Source: Ochrobactrum sp. BTU1 (GTDB taxonomy: Bacteria > Pseudomonadota > Alphaproteobacteria > Rhizobiales > Rhizobiaceae). From it: DNA of 64,000 bases. Below the pieces are notes generated by a model. The model was not told the DNA's origin. It worked only from the letters and a program-made list of their open reading frames with translations, and searched no databases. This document shows positions 9,782-18,816 of the stretch, one piece after another. Position 1 is the stretch's first letter. Every line of letters begins with the position of its first letter. The stretch is taken from assembly GCA_018798825.1 (NCBI GenBank), contig CP076354.1, positions 558,001 to 622,000 of the forward strand, given 5' to 3'. The position numbers and the translations under genes are program-made.

Positions 9782-10498
9782 TTACATAACCAGAATAGGC
9801 GATTTCGGTGGAACGCGGTTGTAAAGATCGATGATGTCCTGGTTCATCAGGCGTACGCAGCCCGAAGAAACGGCCTTGCCGATCGACCACCATTCAGGAT
9901 TGCCGTGCAGACGATAGATCGTGTCCTTGCCATCCTTGAAGATGTAAAGAGCGCGGGCACCGAGCGGATTCTTGAGACCTGGAGCCATGCCGCCGTTGCG
10001 CGAGCTGTATGGTTCGAGTTCTGGCTGGCGGGCAACCATTTCATCCGGTGGCGTCCAGCGTGGCCATTCGCGCTTGTACTGGATGACAGCGCGGCCCGAC
10101 CATGCAAAGCCGTCGCGGCCGATGCCGACGCCGTAGCGCATTGCCTGTCCATTGCCCAGCACCAGATAGAGGAAACGGTTTGCCGTATCCACGACGATCG
10201 TGCCTGGCATTTCGCCAGTTGGATCCTGAACGACCTGGCGAAGATAGCGCTTGTCCATCTTCTGGATCGGAATGGCCGGTAGCTGAAAGCCATTGTCTTC
10301 TACAGCGGCATACATGGATGCCCAGCTTCCATAAGAAGCATCGACATTGGCCTGAGGGGTCCTGTTGATAGGATTGCCATTGGCATCAACATCAATGATT
10401 GGAACATTCTGCCCCAACTGAGCGCAACCGGCGAGGCCGGCCGCCGCTGTTGCTGTCATGGCCGTCAGAAAGGAACGGCGGGTAAGGGTCGTTTGCAT
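9782..10498 (-). CDS. L,D-transpeptidase (YkuD domain), exported
   Basis: A 238-residue envelope enzyme expected to form 3-3 peptidoglycan cross-links or attach proteins to the wall. The N-terminus has RRSFLTAM and a hydrophobic run ending LAGC, which reads as a twin-arginine and/or lipoprotein signal. The YkuD catalytic motif is HGNPEWW...SSGCVRLMNQD with His198 and Cys214. Monocistronic by appearance, with a terminator 20 nt after the stop. The 280-nt gap to the next gene (10499-10778) shows no clear feature. Confidence 0.9.
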   Translation of the reverse strand: MQTTLTRRSFLTAMTATAAAGLAGCAQLGQNVPIIDVDANGNPINRTPQANVDASYGSWASMYAAVEDNGFQLPAIPIQKMDKRYLRQVVQDPTGEMPGTIVVDTANRFLYLVLGNGQAMRYGVGIGRDGFAWSGRAVIQYKREWPRWTPPDEMVARQPELEPYSSRNGGMAPGLKNPLGARALYIFKDGKDTIYRLHGNPEWWSIGKAVSSGCVRLMNQDIIDLYNRVPPKSPILVM

Positions 10499-10778
10499 AT
10501 GAAAACCATTTTAGTGGCGGGAGGATTTTTAGATACAACGGTTAGGGTTAATGAAGTGCGACCAACTGGTTGTGATAATCGCAGATTCTGCGGTTATAAC
10601 GGCGTTGGACGCGTTTTGTTGCGGGCAAAACGCCCGATAATTGTGGCTCTCAGCCGTTCGTAATAAGGCCTAAAAGTGGCTGAAGCGCTGCAGCAGGCCT
10701 CGTGTTGCCGTTGCGACACAATTTTAGCCGCAACAGGCGGTTGTCACCCAATTTGCGTTGTTCAAGTTTTAGTGAGAT

Positions 10779-11432
10779 TCAGTCGAGCAATTGCAGGCTC
10801 GGCAGAATGAGGGCAGGGGGATATTGCTTATACTCGTCGGGTTGGTTGGACCGGTTGATCCAGACCGCGCGCATTCCGAATCGTGCGGCCCCAGCCACAT
10901 CCCAGCGATTGGACGATTGAAACGAAATCGCCGACGGATAAAGCCGCCATTGCATCGTGATGAGTTCATAGACTGACGGTGACGTCTTATAACGCCTGAC
11001 GCTATCGGCAGAGATGACATCATCAAGCAGGACATCAAGTGCTGAGGATTTGACTGCGGCTTCTAGCATAGCGGGCGAGCCATTGGACAAAATAGCCAGC
11101 CGCGCGCCCCGGCTTTTCAGGCTTTTGAGGGCCGCAGGCACTTCTGGATAACAGTCTAGCTTCCAGTATGCTTCAAGCAAATCGTTGCGAAGTGCCGGAT
11201 CGACAGATGGATAACGTGCAAAGGCGAAATCCAGTGCTTCTTCCGTGAGCTTCCAGAAATCGCGATATTCGCCCATCAGACTGAGCGTCCACGAATATTC
11301 GAGCTGTTTGGTTCGCCAGAGCAGGGAGAAGGCCGCGCCATCCGGTCCCGCTTTATCTTCATGCCTACGCACGGCGGAATGCACATCGAACAATGTGCCA
11401 TACGCGTCGAAAACATAGGAACTGTGGGACAC
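10779..11432 (-). CDS. HAD-superfamily (S)-2-haloacid dehalogenase-type hydrolase
   Basis: A 217-residue haloacid dehalogenase type II. The nucleophile motif FDAYGTLFD has Asp9; LSNGSP, the Lys of RRYKTSPSVYEL and SSNRWDVAGAARFGM provide motifs II-IV. GTG at 11432 is chosen because CGGAGA lies seven bases upstream; the longer ATG reading from 11462 has no such site. Whether the true substrate is a haloacid or another small organic acid is unknown. Divergent from sodB with a 225-nt gap that contains an imperfect 12-nt tandem repeat near 11535-11565 but no clear promoter. Confidence 0.82.
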   Translation of the reverse strand: MSHSSYVFDAYGTLFDVHSAVRRHEDKAGPDGAAFSLLWRTKQLEYSWTLSLMGEYRDFWKLTEEALDFAFARYPSVDPALRNDLLEAYWKLDCYPEVPAALKSLKSRGARLAILSNGSPAMLEAAVKSSALDVLLDDVISADSVRRYKTSPSVYELITMQWRLYPSAISFQSSNRWDVAGAARFGMRAVWINRSNQPDEYKQYPPALILPSLQLLD

Positions 11433-11657
11433 CGATTTTCTCCGTTCGTGCATCAATCTCAAAAAAAGTAAAGTGAACCCTATCCTTATGCAATTTCAAT
11501 AATAATTCATTGTGATGGGCGCTAAATTTAGAACATCCGGCATTGCCGCCTGCGGCATTGCGGCCTATGTAGATTGCGCACGCAAGTTTCCGGGTATGTG
11601 TTCGCACTGCCCCACAGTAGCTGCCTATTGTAAGCTGAAAGACAGAGGAGAGTTCCA

Positions 11658-12254
11658 ATGGCCTTTGAACTGCCCGCCCTTCCGTACGATTATGACGCAC
11701 TTGCTCCGTTCATGTCGCGCGAAACCCTCGAATTCCACCACGACAAGCACCATCAGGCTTATGTTACCAATGGTAACAAGCTGCTCGAAGGTTCCGGCCT
11801 TGAAGGCAAAAGCCTCGAAGAAATCGTCAAGGAAAGCTTCGGCAAGAATCAGGCGCTCTTCAACAATGCTGGTCAGCACTACAACCATCTCCATTTCTGG
11901 AACTGGATGAAGAAAGACGGCGGCGGCAAGAAGCTGCCAGGCAAGCTTGAAAAGGCTGTTGAATCCGATCTCGGCGGCTACGACAAGTTCCGCGAAGACT
12001 TCATTGCTGCTGGCGCTGGTCAGTTCGGTTCGGGCTGGGCATGGCTGTCGGTTAAGAACGGCAAGCTCGAAATCTCGAAGACCGCAAACGGTGAAAGCCC
12101 GCTGGTTCACGGCGCAACGCCAATCCTCGGCGTCGACGTATGGGAACATTCCTACTACATCGATTACCGCAACGCGCGTCCGAAGTACCTCGAAGCTTTC
12201 GTTGATAGCCTCGTAAACTGGGACTACGTCCTGGAGCTTTACGAAAAGGCATAA
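11658..12254 (+). CDS. sodB: Superoxide dismutase, Fe type
   Basis: A 198-residue cytoplasmic Fe/Mn-family superoxide dismutase. Metal ligands are His27, His77, Asp160 and His164 (motif DVWEHSYYIDY). Gln73 in NNAGQHYNH is in the position typical of iron-type enzymes (Mn enzymes usually place the Gln later in the chain). GGAGAG precedes the ATG. No signal peptide. A terminator follows at 12283. Confidence 0.95.
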   Translation: MAFELPALPYDYDALAPFMSRETLEFHHDKHHQAYVTNGNKLLEGSGLEGKSLEEIVKESFGKNQALFNNAGQHYNHLHFWNWMKKDGGGKKLPGKLEKAVESDLGGYDKFREDFIAAGAGQFGSGWAWLSVKNGKLEISKTANGESPLVHGATPILGVDVWEHSYYIDYRNARPKYLEAFVDSLVNWDYVLELYEKA

Positions 12255-12282
12255 TTTGCCTTTCGGTAATGACAATGAAGAG

Positions 12283-12303
12283 CCCCGCGAAAGCGGGGTT
12301 TTT
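12283..12303 (+). terminator. Intrinsic terminator of sodB
   Basis: CCCCGC, GAAA loop, GCGGGG, then TTTTT. Confidence 0.9.
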
Positions 12304-12312
12304 CTTTGCTTA

Positions 12313-12372
12313 GAAAAAGTTCAATCGCCATTCGGGCTTAACCCAAACCCATGAGTCATACGCATGGTTTTG
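12313..12372. repeat. Dispersed intergenic repeat, family C, copy 1
   Basis: About 60 nt beginning AAAAAGTTCAATCGCCA. It matches the reverse complement of 62119-62181 with a handful of substitutions. Part of the 409-nt gap between sodB and the cytochrome c-prime gene. In this copy the hairpin seen in the other copy is degenerate. Confidence 0.8.
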
Positions 12373-12418
12373 AGTGCAAGGGACCGGTGGGTCAGGAAAT
12401 GCTTGAATTTAAAAGGTG

Positions 12419-12501
12419 AGTATTAATATCAAGTAATATCCTTTTTATATAGTGATAATCTTGAATGCCTCCATGATTAAACAATAGTATTAATATCAAG
12501 T
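12419..12501. repeat. Pair of 16-nt direct repeats upstream of cytochrome c-prime
   Basis: AGTATTAATATCAAGT occurs at 12419-12434 and again at 12486-12501 (start-to-start 67 nt), in an AT-rich stretch 160-245 nt before the next gene. Read on the other strand each contains TTGAT, a half-site seen in Crp/Fnr-type operators. Candidate regulator-binding sites; nothing else was recognised here. Confidence 0.55.
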
Positions 12502-12663
12502 TTTTCACGTTGTCGTGAATGCGCTGTAATAATCGATATAAACTCGGCGTGTTACTTTTGAGAAGTGGGATTTATTCGGCGTCTTTGTTGCAAAGACTGA
12601 GATTGTATCGGATATTTTTACCAAGGGACGATCGTTGTTCAATTTTTAGATGCGGAGGATCGC

Positions 12664-13104
12664 ATGCGTTCATTTTTTCTCGCCGTCAGTTCAGTGGCTC
12701 TTTTGACTGCCGGTGTGGCTCATGCCGATGCTATTGCAGATCGTCAGGCAATCATGAAAGACATGGGCCGTTCAGTTGGACAGCTCGCGCCAATGGTGAA
12801 GGGTGATAAGCCTTTCGATGCGGCAGCCGCTCTGGCTGCCCTTGAAAAGATCGATGCGGACGCAAAGAAGTTCGACGTTGATACCCTGTTTCCTGCAGGT
12901 TCCGATCAGGGCGACACGGAAGCCTCACCAAAGATTTGGGAAAACAAGGAAGACTTCGTCAAGCACGTCGAAAAATTCCGCTCTGATGCAGCCGCAGCGC
13001 TCGCGGCCAAGCCTGCTGATCTCGATGCGCTGAAGCCAGCCTTTCAGCAGGTTGCCGCCAATTGTGGTTCCTGCCACCAGGCTTATCGCGTGAAGAAGAA
13101 CTGA
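12664..13104 (+). CDS. Cytochrome c-prime, periplasmic
   Basis: A 146-residue precursor. A signal peptide of about 21 residues ends at VAHA/DA. The mature four-helix-bundle cytochrome carries a single C-terminal haem site CGSCH (Cys134, Cys137, His138) followed by QAYRVKK, the arrangement typical of class II cytochromes c-prime. These bind NO and have been implicated in NO tolerance. GGAGG lies just upstream of the ATG. Two short direct repeats upstream may be regulatory sites. Confidence 0.92.
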   Translation: MRSFFLAVSSVALLTAGVAHADAIADRQAIMKDMGRSVGQLAPMVKGDKPFDAAAALAALEKIDADAKKFDVDTLFPAGSDQGDTEASPKIWENKEDFVKHVEKFRSDAAAALAAKPADLDALKPAFQQVAANCGSCHQAYRVKKN

Positions 13105-13151
13105 CAAGAGTATCGGAGCCAATAGCGCGAAGCGTTTATGGGGCAGATAAG

Positions 13152-13252
13152 TCTACTGACTGATTTCTGAACCCGCTTCGATGCATCGGATAATGCGCAA
13201 ACAAAGGGATAGGGCGGTTTCAACAATTCTACCTAAATAGAAACCGCTCTAG
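13152..13252. repeat. Dispersed repeat, family B copy
   Basis: About 100 nt containing CCGCTTCGATGCATCGGATAA-type and AAACCGCTCTAG elements shared with the copies at 14679, 20397, 29556 and 40073. It ends only 7 nt before the start codon of the diheme cytochrome gene, so it forms that gene's leader. Confidence 0.75.
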
Positions 13253-13259
13253 CAGAACA

Positions 13260-14201
13260 ATGGTCCGTAAACTCGCATATGCTGCCGGCGCGATAGTTAT
13301 TGTTGGTGCCGCCACCTTTTGGGTGCTGACAACGCCTCAGACGGTGGACCAGTCGGTGATTGCAGCTTTGCAGCCGGGTGATGCGACAAAGGGCGAGCAT
13401 GTGTTCTGGGCAGGGGGCTGTGCTTCCTGTCATGCTGCTCCCGGCGCATCGGGTGACGACCGCAAGGTTCTTACCGGTGGACATGAACTGGTTTCAGATT
13501 TTGGCACATTCATTGCGCCTAACATCTCTCCGTCAGCGCAGGGCATCGGTAACTGGACCCTTCATGACTTTGCAAATGCCATGCTGAAAGGTGTCGGGCG
13601 GGCAGGGGAACACCTTTACCCTTCTTTCCCTTATACATCCTATGCAAAGATGCAGCCGCAGGATGTTGCAGACCTTTTCGCCTATATGAAAACCCTGCCT
13701 GCGTCGGATAATGTGGCACCACCCCATAAGCTGAGCTTCCCATTCAATATCCGCCGTGGATTGGGTCTTTGGAAGCAGCTTTACCTTTCCGATAAGCCGG
13801 TCGTTGAACTGGCAAATGCATCCGATCAGGTGAAGCGCGGTCAATATTTAACGGAAGCGCTTGGCCATTGTGGCGAGTGCCATACGCCGCGTAATGTCAT
13901 TGGCGGGCTTGATGATAAGCAATGGATGGCCGGTGCGCTTTCACCTGAAACGGGAAGCGATGGTCGCAAAGGTGTGGTTCCCAATATTACCTCTGGTGAA
14001 GGCGGTATTGGCGAATGGGGCGAGAACGATATCGCCTATGCGCTGCAAAGTGGCTTCACACCGGATTTCGACTCACTCGGCGGATCGATGGCCGATGTCG
14101 TTGCCAATATGGCGCATCTGACAGACGCAGATCGCGACGCGATTGCCGCTTATCTCAAAGCCATTCCGGCGCATTCAAACGGCTATCCGTCCAATCGCTA
14201 G
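13260..14201 (+). CDS. Membrane-anchored diheme cytochrome c
   Basis: A 313-residue protein. One N-terminal helix (about residues 5-24) probably stays uncleaved as an anchor. Two class I cytochrome c domains follow, with haem motifs CASCH (54-58) and CGECH (204-208). YPSFPYTSYAKM provides a likely axial Met region. The build is that of cytochrome subunits that accept electrons from quinoprotein or flavoprotein dehydrogenases, but no dehydrogenase gene is adjacent. No obvious Shine-Dalgarno precedes the ATG; a dispersed repeat abuts it. Confidence 0.88.
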   Translation: MVRKLAYAAGAIVIVGAATFWVLTTPQTVDQSVIAALQPGDATKGEHVFWAGGCASCHAAPGASGDDRKVLTGGHELVSDFGTFIAPNISPSAQGIGNWTLHDFANAMLKGVGRAGEHLYPSFPYTSYAKMQPQDVADLFAYMKTLPASDNVAPPHKLSFPFNIRRGLGLWKQLYLSDKPVVELANASDQVKRGQYLTEALGHCGECHTPRNVIGGLDDKQWMAGALSPETGSDGRKGVVPNITSGEGGIGEWGENDIAYALQSGFTPDFDSLGGSMADVVANMAHLTDADRDAIAAYLKAIPAHSNGYPSNR

Positions 14202-14303
14202 AGCATAATTTTTTAAACTTGAGTCAGTTTAAGATGAAATTATGCTCTAGTTTAAAGTGTTAGAGCGACCTTTGCGCGCCTATTCAGGCGCACGGCGCTC
14301 TAA
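14200..14303. repeat. Dispersed repeat, family A copy 1
   Basis: Two modules. The first (14200-14250) is a hairpin-like AGAGCATAATT...AATTATGCTCT with an internal TTTAAACTTGA/TCAGTTTAA. The second (14260-14303) is TTAGAGCGACC...GGCGCTCTAA. Same order at 19629; inverted at 29454. It starts at the end of the cytochrome gene and touches the stop codon of the next, convergent gene. Confidence 0.85.
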
Positions 14304-14648
14304 TTACCGCTTCGTACAGCGAACAACTGTTGCGGCACCGGCATTGGTGTATTTGCTCTGCATTGTGTAGAGCCAACCTTTACACTCAGCCATTGTCTTG
14401 AAGCAGCGGAAGCGATCAATCGGCACCAGCCCATCGCCATCGCTGACAAATGGTGAATCGTCTACACCGCTGAACTGACCGACAATAACGCCGCTACCGC
14501 GTGGTGGCGTATTGCAACGTTGACCCGCAAATTCGCTGACGTTTTTGCGGACTTGTGCGTTGGCGGCCGATACTGACGGTAGTGCTACAAAAGCGGAAAC
14601 CAGTAAACCCAATGCGGCCGTTGAAACGGTGAAGCCCTGACGCAACAT
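14304..14648 (-). CDS. Small secreted protein, function unknown
   Basis: A 114-residue precursor with a signal peptide ending near SAANA/QV and a mature domain of about 82 residues. It contains four cysteines (QRCNTPP, FRCFK, AECKGW, VRCTKR), which could form two disulfides in the periplasm. GGGAG precedes the ATG. I do not recognise the family. Flanked on both sides by dispersed repeats. Confidence 0.78.
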   Translation of the reverse strand: MLRQGFTVSTAALGLLVSAFVALPSVSAANAQVRKNVSEFAGQRCNTPPRGSGVIVGQFSGVDDSPFVSDGDGLVPIDRFRCFKTMAECKGWLYTMQSKYTNAGAATVVRCTKR

Positions 14649-14678
14649 GGAACACTCCCACTATTTGAAGTTATTCAA

Positions 14679-14785
14679 CTAGAGCGGTTTTAGCGAATGC
14701 TGAGCCATTGAAACTGCTCTATCTATTTGTTCTTACGCATTTCCATACGCAAAATCGGTTCCCACTTTTGCTGGAAATGCTCTAA
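14679..14785. repeat. Dispersed repeat, family B copy (inverted)
   Basis: Runs from CTAGAGCGGTTTT to CTTTTGCTGGAAATGCTCT. It is homologous in reverse orientation to 20397-20502. It occupies the first part of the 425-nt gap before the MATE gene; the remaining 14786-15060 is AT-rich and holds nothing I can identify. Confidence 0.75.
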
Positions 14786-15073
14786 GAAGATTATACGCCA
14801 TTTGGTGAAGTTTTCTAATCTCAAATTTTCTTACAAGTTCCGATATTTGTTCACTAAATTAGGCTTAAGATCGAAAGTACGTTCACTTCTTAAGTATTAA
14901 TCTTGTTGACGAAAGGCATCGTTATTTATAGACAGCAGCACGGTTCCGGCACCTGCCGCCTGCAGACGAATGTCTCGGTGAAGCCCGGCTTTTGATATCT
15001 TCACCCTCGAAGCATTTCGTTGGTGGTAATGCAGGCACCCATCGCAATTGAAATGTGATTTGAGGAGTCTGTG

Positions 15074-16501
15074 ATGTCTTCGGGACAATCACTCGATAAT
15101 CGTTTTCTGCACGCTTCTCCGGGGCGTGTGTTTCTGACCAATGTGCTGCCCATGACGCTCATCATGGTGATGAACGGCTTGCTGAGCGTGGTCGATGCAA
15201 TCTTCCTGGGCCATTTTGTTGGCGCCAGAGCCATGGCTGCAGTCAGTCTGGTCTTCCCGGCAATTATGCTCACAATTGCCATGTCAACGCTGGTCAGCGG
15301 CGGCATGTCGAGCCAGATGGCAAGGCAGCTTGGTGGCCGCAGGATTTCAGAGGCGGAAGCAACCTTTGCACGCGCTCATGGTCTGGCACTCATCATCGCG
15401 TTGGGCTTGATTGCGCTATTTTTTCTGGTTGGACGCCCGCTTATCAATGGTATGGCGGACGGCGATATGGCGCTTGCAGAAATGGCATATCTCTTTCTGT
15501 TCATCACCATTCTAGCGCTGCCGCTTCAATTTGTCCTTGGCCTTCATGCCGATGCATGGCGCAATGAGGGGCGAGCTGGCCTGATCGCGATAATGTCGGT
15601 CTGCGTGACGCTCGCCAATATTGCACTGAACTACATTTTCATTGCGAAGATGGAGCTTGGCATTGCCGGATCGGCTTTGGGTACGGTTTTTGCTCAAACT
15701 CTTGGCTTGTTGTTGCTACTTGGTTTCAGGCAATTCAAGCAGGGTACGATTTCGCTCGATGCTTTGTGGCACAACTCCTGGGTCGGCGGTTGGGGACGTA
15801 TCGCGGGTCTTGGGGCTCCGCTGAGTTTGAGCTTTATTGGCATTGCGTTGAGCACTGCCTTTGTGATCAGCGCGCTTCGTTTTTCCGAAGGCTCGGACTA
15901 TGCTTTGAACGTCGCGGCTTATGGCATTGTAATGCGGATATTCGGCTTCACATATCTGCCTTTGATGGCCGTAGCGCTCGCAATGCAGAGCATCGTCGGC
16001 AACAATGTGGGTGCGGGTCTTTATAAGCGCTCGGATACTGTTTTGCGCATCGCGTTAACAACAGTGTTCGTCTATTGCCTCATCATTGAGATCATTGTCC
16101 TGATGGTCAGTAATTCCATCGGCTTGATCTTTGTGGACGACCTTGCAGTGAGTGAAGCGGTGGCACAGATCATTCGCCCAATGACCTATGCTTATCTTTT
16201 CACCGGGCCCGTTTTGGTTTTTGCGCTTTATTTTCAGGCCATTGGGCAGCCCGCACGCGCAGGACTTCTGACATTGAGCAAGCCGTTTGTGCTTCTGCCT
16301 GCTTTCGTAACGGTGCTTACAGCATTCTGGGGCGTTAATGCGATCTGGTTTGCATTCACGCTCGCAGATACGGTGATTGCGCTCATAGCTTTCGCAGTTC
16401 TGATTGCCGCTTTGAAGAAGCGGACATCTGCAGGCGGGCTTGGACTGTCACCTGCAGCAAAGCTTGCAACGGAACGTTACAGCGGTTCCAGTAAAGAATG
16501 A
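15074..16501 (+). CDS. MATE-family multidrug/metabolite efflux transporter
   Basis: A 475-residue inner-membrane protein with about 12 helices and the MATE fold start PMTLIMVMNGLLSVVDAIFLGHFVGARAMAAVSL. It is expected to export organic cations or metabolites using a Na+ or H+ gradient. GAGGAG sits six bases before ATG 15074; a GTG one codon upstream is possible but too close. The last residues (YSGSSKE) are encoded inside a dispersed repeat copy, so the C-terminus may have been remodelled by the repeat. Confidence 0.9.
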   Translation: MSSGQSLDNRFLHASPGRVFLTNVLPMTLIMVMNGLLSVVDAIFLGHFVGARAMAAVSLVFPAIMLTIAMSTLVSGGMSSQMARQLGGRRISEAEATFARAHGLALIIALGLIALFFLVGRPLINGMADGDMALAEMAYLFLFITILALPLQFVLGLHADAWRNEGRAGLIAIMSVCVTLANIALNYIFIAKMELGIAGSALGTVFAQTLGLLLLLGFRQFKQGTISLDALWHNSWVGGWGRIAGLGAPLSLSFIGIALSTAFVISALRFSEGSDYALNVAAYGIVMRIFGFTYLPLMAVALAMQSIVGNNVGAGLYKRSDTVLRIALTTVFVYCLIIEIIVLMVSNSIGLIFVDDLAVSEAVAQIIRPMTYAYLFTGPVLVFALYFQAIGQPARAGLLTLSKPFVLLPAFVTVLTAFWGVNAIWFAFTLADTVIALIAFAVLIAALKKRTSAGGLGLSPAAKLATERYSGSSKE

Positions 16502-16581
16502 ATCGTTGGAAGCGCTGTAACTGTTTGTTTTTACGTATTATCCGACGCGAAACCGCTTCGCACTTTTGCTGGAAATGCTAT
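16477..16581. repeat. Dispersed repeat, family B copy (inverted), overlapping the MATE stop
   Basis: TTACAGCGGTTCCAG...CGCTTCGCACTTTTGCTGG matches the reverse complement of 29556-29660 over about 100 nt. The first 25 nt are coding for the MATE C-terminus and contain its stop. Confidence 0.85.
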
Positions 16582-16589
16582 TAAAACGA

Positions 16590-16623
16590 GAACTCCCGCC
16601 GGATGAAAATCCGGCGGGAGTTC
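16590..16623. terminator. Bidirectional intrinsic terminator
   Basis: A perfect 15-bp stem GAACTCCCGCCGGAT / ATCCGGCGGGAGTTC with a GAAA loop and T-rich flanks. It lies between the convergent MATE and ptrB genes. Confidence 0.9.
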
Positions 16624-16651
16624 CAATTTTCTTGCATTTATTGATAAGCCG

Positions 16652-18745
16652 TCAGGCTTTTCCAACGGCCTTCAACGCAAAAGCATAAGTGTAGGCAACT
16701 TCTTCCAGTCGGGAGAAGCGACCCGAGGCACCGGCATGTCCGGCATCCATATTGATGCGGAAAAGAACCGGATTATTGTCTGTTTTAAGCTCACGCAGTT
16801 TCGCAACCCACTTGGCAGGTTCCCAATAGGTCACACGCGGGTCGGTCAGACCAGCCACTGCCAGAATGCGCGGATAGGCTTGCGCGCTGACATTATCGTA
16901 AGGCGAATAGGCTGCGATGTTGCGATAATCGGTTTCCGAGGTGATCGGATTGCCCCATTCCGGCCATTCAGGCGGCGTCAGCGGCAAGGTATCATCAAGC
17001 ATGGTGTTGAGCACATCCACGAACGGAACTTCCGCAATAATGCCACCAAAGGCTTCCGGTGCCATATTGGCGATAGCGCCCATCAGCATGCCGCCTGCCG
17101 AGCCGCCATGGGCGACAATGCGATCATGGCTGGTGAAACCATGCGTGACGAGGTGTTTTGCTGCCGCGATGAAGTCCGTAAACGTGTTGGTCTTCTTTTC
17201 GCGCTTGCCGTTTTCGTACCAGGCAAAACCCTTGTCCTTGCCGCCACGAATATGCGCGATGGCATAGATGAAGCCGCGATCCACGAGCGACAGACGCGAG
17301 GTGCTGAAGCTTGCCGGGATGGTGATGCCGTACGAACCATAGCCATAAAGCAGGCAAGGGGCAGAGCCGTCGAGCTTTGTATCCTTATGATAGATCAGCG
17401 AAACGGGCACCAGTTCGCCATCCATTGCCGGAGCGAGAACGCGCCGTGTGATGTAATCAGCAATATTATGGCCTGATGGAACTTCCTGCGTTTTGAGCAG
17501 TGCGCGTTCACGCGTGCGCATGTTGTAATCAAACAGCTGCTCAGGCGTGGTCATTGAAGAATAGGAGAAACGAATAACATCCGTATCGTATTCCGCGCTG
17601 CCATGCAGGCCGAGCGAATAGGCTTCTTCGTCGAATGCGATGGCGTGCTGCTCGCCGGTTTCGCGATCACGGATAACGATGCGCGGCAGGCCATTATCAC
17701 GTTCCATCCAGACCAGATGCCGCTTATAGGCGGAATGCGACAGGATCAGGCGTCCCGGCACTTCCGGAACCAGCTCTTCCCAGTTTTCAGGCTGCGGTGC
17801 CGCTGCCGGTGCGCGCATGATCTTGAAGTCTTTGGCCCCATCAACATTAGTCAGAATGAAGAACTCATCGCCACCGGGCGCGATATCGTATTCAACGCCT
17901 GTTTTACGAGCCATGATCAGCTGTGGTTTTGCAGACGGATCATTTGCAGGCAACAACCAGCATTCCGAAGTCTCGTGATCATGAATATCGATGAAGATGA
18001 AGTCATCGAGTGCCGAGCCACCAACGCCTAGGAAGAAACCAGCATCCTTTTCTTCAAAGATCAGCTTGTCCTGCGTCTGTGCTGTGCCGATCTTGTGGTA
18101 GAAAACCTTGGATGGTCGGTGATTTTCATCCAGCAAAGTATAGAAGAAACCTTTGCTGTCAGCATCCCAGCTGCCACCGCCATTGGTATCTGTCAGAATA
18201 TCTTCGAGATCCGACATGCTGTCGAGGTCACGTACCTTGAGCTTGTAGAACTCTGATCCCTTGTCATCATACCCCCAGATCAAACGATTGTGATCGGGTG
18301 AATGATCGGCAGATGCGAGGCGGAAATAGGCTTTGTCTTTCGCTTCCTTGTCGCCGTCGAGCAGAATGGTTTCATCACCGCCATCACGCGGGGTGCGAAT
18401 GAAGTAAGGCTGCTCGCCGCCGGTCCGGAACGACATGCCGTAAGCATAGGGGCCATCCTTTGAAGGAATGGATGAATCGTCTTCCTTGATGCGACCGCGC
18501 ATCTCAGCAAAAAGCTGCTTCTGCAGTGCATCTGTGTCCTGCATCAAAGTGGTCTGGTAGGCATTTTCCGCCTCCAGATGCTCGCGGATTTCAGACGCCA
18601 GAACCGACGGGTCTTTGAACACTTCCTGCCAGTTGTCAGCGCGGAGCCAGGCATAATCATCAGTTCGGGTGATGCCGTGGCGCGTGTCGCTCGCGGGGTG
18701 CTTTGGTGCTTTTGGTGGCTGAGGAAAATTGGTGTCGTGTGGCAT
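16652..18745 (-). CDS. ptrB: Oligopeptidase B (protease II), S9A family
   Basis: A 697-residue cytoplasmic serine peptidase that cleaves short peptides after basic residues. The N-terminal half is the beta-propeller gate (about residues 1-420). The C-terminal alpha/beta-hydrolase domain has the nucleophile motif GGSAGG and later the catalytic Asp (GLTDPRV) and His (MDAGHAGASGR). MPHDTNFP at 18745 is taken as start; the longer reading begins with TTG. Convergent with the MATE gene; msrB lies upstream on the same strand with a hairpin between. Confidence 0.92.
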   Translation of the reverse strand: MPHDTNFPQPPKAPKHPASDTRHGITRTDDYAWLRADNWQEVFKDPSVLASEIREHLEAENAYQTTLMQDTDALQKQLFAEMRGRIKEDDSSIPSKDGPYAYGMSFRTGGEQPYFIRTPRDGGDETILLDGDKEAKDKAYFRLASADHSPDHNRLIWGYDDKGSEFYKLKVRDLDSMSDLEDILTDTNGGGSWDADSKGFFYTLLDENHRPSKVFYHKIGTAQTQDKLIFEEKDAGFFLGVGGSALDDFIFIDIHDHETSECWLLPANDPSAKPQLIMARKTGVEYDIAPGGDEFFILTNVDGAKDFKIMRAPAAAPQPENWEELVPEVPGRLILSHSAYKRHLVWMERDNGLPRIVIRDRETGEQHAIAFDEEAYSLGLHGSAEYDTDVIRFSYSSMTTPEQLFDYNMRTRERALLKTQEVPSGHNIADYITRRVLAPAMDGELVPVSLIYHKDTKLDGSAPCLLYGYGSYGITIPASFSTSRLSLVDRGFIYAIAHIRGGKDKGFAWYENGKREKKTNTFTDFIAAAKHLVTHGFTSHDRIVAHGGSAGGMLMGAIANMAPEAFGGIIAEVPFVDVLNTMLDDTLPLTPPEWPEWGNPITSETDYRNIAAYSPYDNVSAQAYPRILAVAGLTDPRVTYWEPAKWVAKLRELKTDNNPVLFRINMDAGHAGASGRFSRLEEVAYTYAFALKAVGKA

Positions 18746-18773
18746 GTAAAATCCAGTAAAAAGCAAATGAAAT

Positions 18774-18803
18774 CAGTCCGAACCGTTGTGCCGGTCCGGA
18801 CTG
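18774..18803 (-). terminator. Probable terminator of msrB
   Basis: Hairpin CAGTCCG-a-ACC, 8-nt loop, GGT-c-CGGACTG, followed in the minus direction by T-rich sequence. It lies 14 nt past the msrB stop. Confidence 0.6.
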
Positions 18804-18816
18804 TGAAGCACAGGAA

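Noticed and set aside
11512..11657. Iron-responsive box upstream of sodB
   Set aside because: A TTTAGAA half-site is seen near 11527 but the second half of an Irr/Fur-type palindrome is missing.
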